Below, piece after piece: positions 63,675 to 64,000 of a stretch of 64,000 nt of DNA. Numbering within the stretch: the stretch's first letter is position 1; every line of letters begins with the position of its first letter. The notes under the pieces were generated by a model, which was not told the origin of the DNA, ran no database searches, and worked only from the letters and a program-made list of their open reading frames with translations. The stretch spans positions 27,629,327 to 27,693,326 of the forward strand of contig CM046299.1 in the NCBI GenBank assembly GCA_025267735.1, written 5' to 3'. Source of the DNA: Mactra quadrangularis. Lineage: Eukaryota; Mollusca; Bivalvia; Venerida; Mactridae. Made by a program: the position numbers and the translations under genes.

Positions 63675-64000
63675 CTGACAGATCTCTTGGCATGATGGAC
63701 AAGTAATATTACCATAGTATGCCCAATGTTCATCTATATACTGTACACTTAGTACTTGACCAGTGTAATAACACCTATAACTTTGATCCATTACATTTAT
63801 AGTCAATCCGGTGTATGAACTACACTTATATTGATAACAGCCACTTCCTGAATGAGGGGTAAAGAGATCAGTGCAGCGTCGTAAACGCCAACTCAATTTA
63901 ACGTGATTAAAACACTTTGAACTCGGACTATATGTCTCTAATAAATAATTCTTTGAGGGCTCAAGTGCATTTTAACTAAGGCACAACGAGAGCCCCTGAT
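63675..64000 (-). CDS. Leishmanolysin-like (M8) metallopeptidase, C-terminal part, cut by the window edge
   Basis: On the minus strand the frame reads EPSKNYLLETYSPSSKCFNH, then LSWRLRRC, GSGCYQYKC, YRCYYTGQVLSV, then NITCPSCQEICQ at a gttggt donor (63673-63674). The Cys spacing GCYxYxC...YxC...GQ...CPxCxxxC is that of the C-terminal region of leishmanolysin-like zinc peptidases; the HExxH catalytic part would lie beyond the window. Before EPSKNYLL the reading frame changes: SRCALVK is in another frame, with the switch at an A run (TTTT on the plus strand, 63970-63973), one base short. This may be a pseudogene mark or a base-calling error. More exons are expected left of 63673 but none were identified. 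Confidence 0.75.

Overview
This is eukaryotic, AT-rich, repeat-dense DNA with spliced genes. It is most likely from a bivalve mollusc. The grounds are an achatin-type neuropeptide precursor (a lophotrochozoan family), a C1q-domain gene remnant, exon-coded Ly6/uPAR (LU) domains, tRNA-derived SINEs with a shared tail, and many short terminal-inverted-repeat (TIR) elements. The species cannot be fixed from sequence alone. A 100-N assembly gap lies at 3044-3143.

Layout. 1-3043 holds a broken second copy of a lectin/WSC-like receptor gene, interrupted by an 858-bp TIR transposon. 3592-23925 (+) is a 15-exon gene for a secreted mosaic protein: signal segment, LU, LU, thrombospondin type 1 (TSP1), LU, LU, Pro/Thr-rich linker, Ig. 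Each module is bounded by phase-1 introns, and introns inside modules are phase 0, as in exon-shuffled extracellular proteins. Its introns are filled with MITEs, SINE pieces and minisatellites, several ending 20-35 bp before a splice acceptor. One intron carries a 522-bp Mutator-like element with a perfect 9-bp target duplication and a helicase-like reading frame. 24-31.5 kb is gene-poor. 31784-32209 (+) encodes a 141-aa achatin-like precursor (GFWD, GFWD, GFWN). 32-42 kb is mainly repeats, including a Tc1-like transposase fossil and a nested TIR element.

44077-46149 (+) is an intact single-exon gene for a type I membrane protein with lectin-like and WSC-like ectodomain parts and a tyrosine-rich tail carrying three 46-residue repeats; 1-1792 is its damaged duplicate. 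A C1q-domain pseudogene lies at 48259-49262 (-). A somatomedin-B-like ectodomain gene at 51060-55168 (+) has an in-frame stop and a hairpin-shaped inverted duplication in its last exon. The window ends inside a leishmanolysin-like (M8) metallopeptidase gene on the minus strand, with one apparent frameshift.

The genes do not form a pathway. They share a cell-surface/secreted, Cys-rich character, and three of the six show decay or coding-frame damage that could be real or could come from an unpolished assembly.
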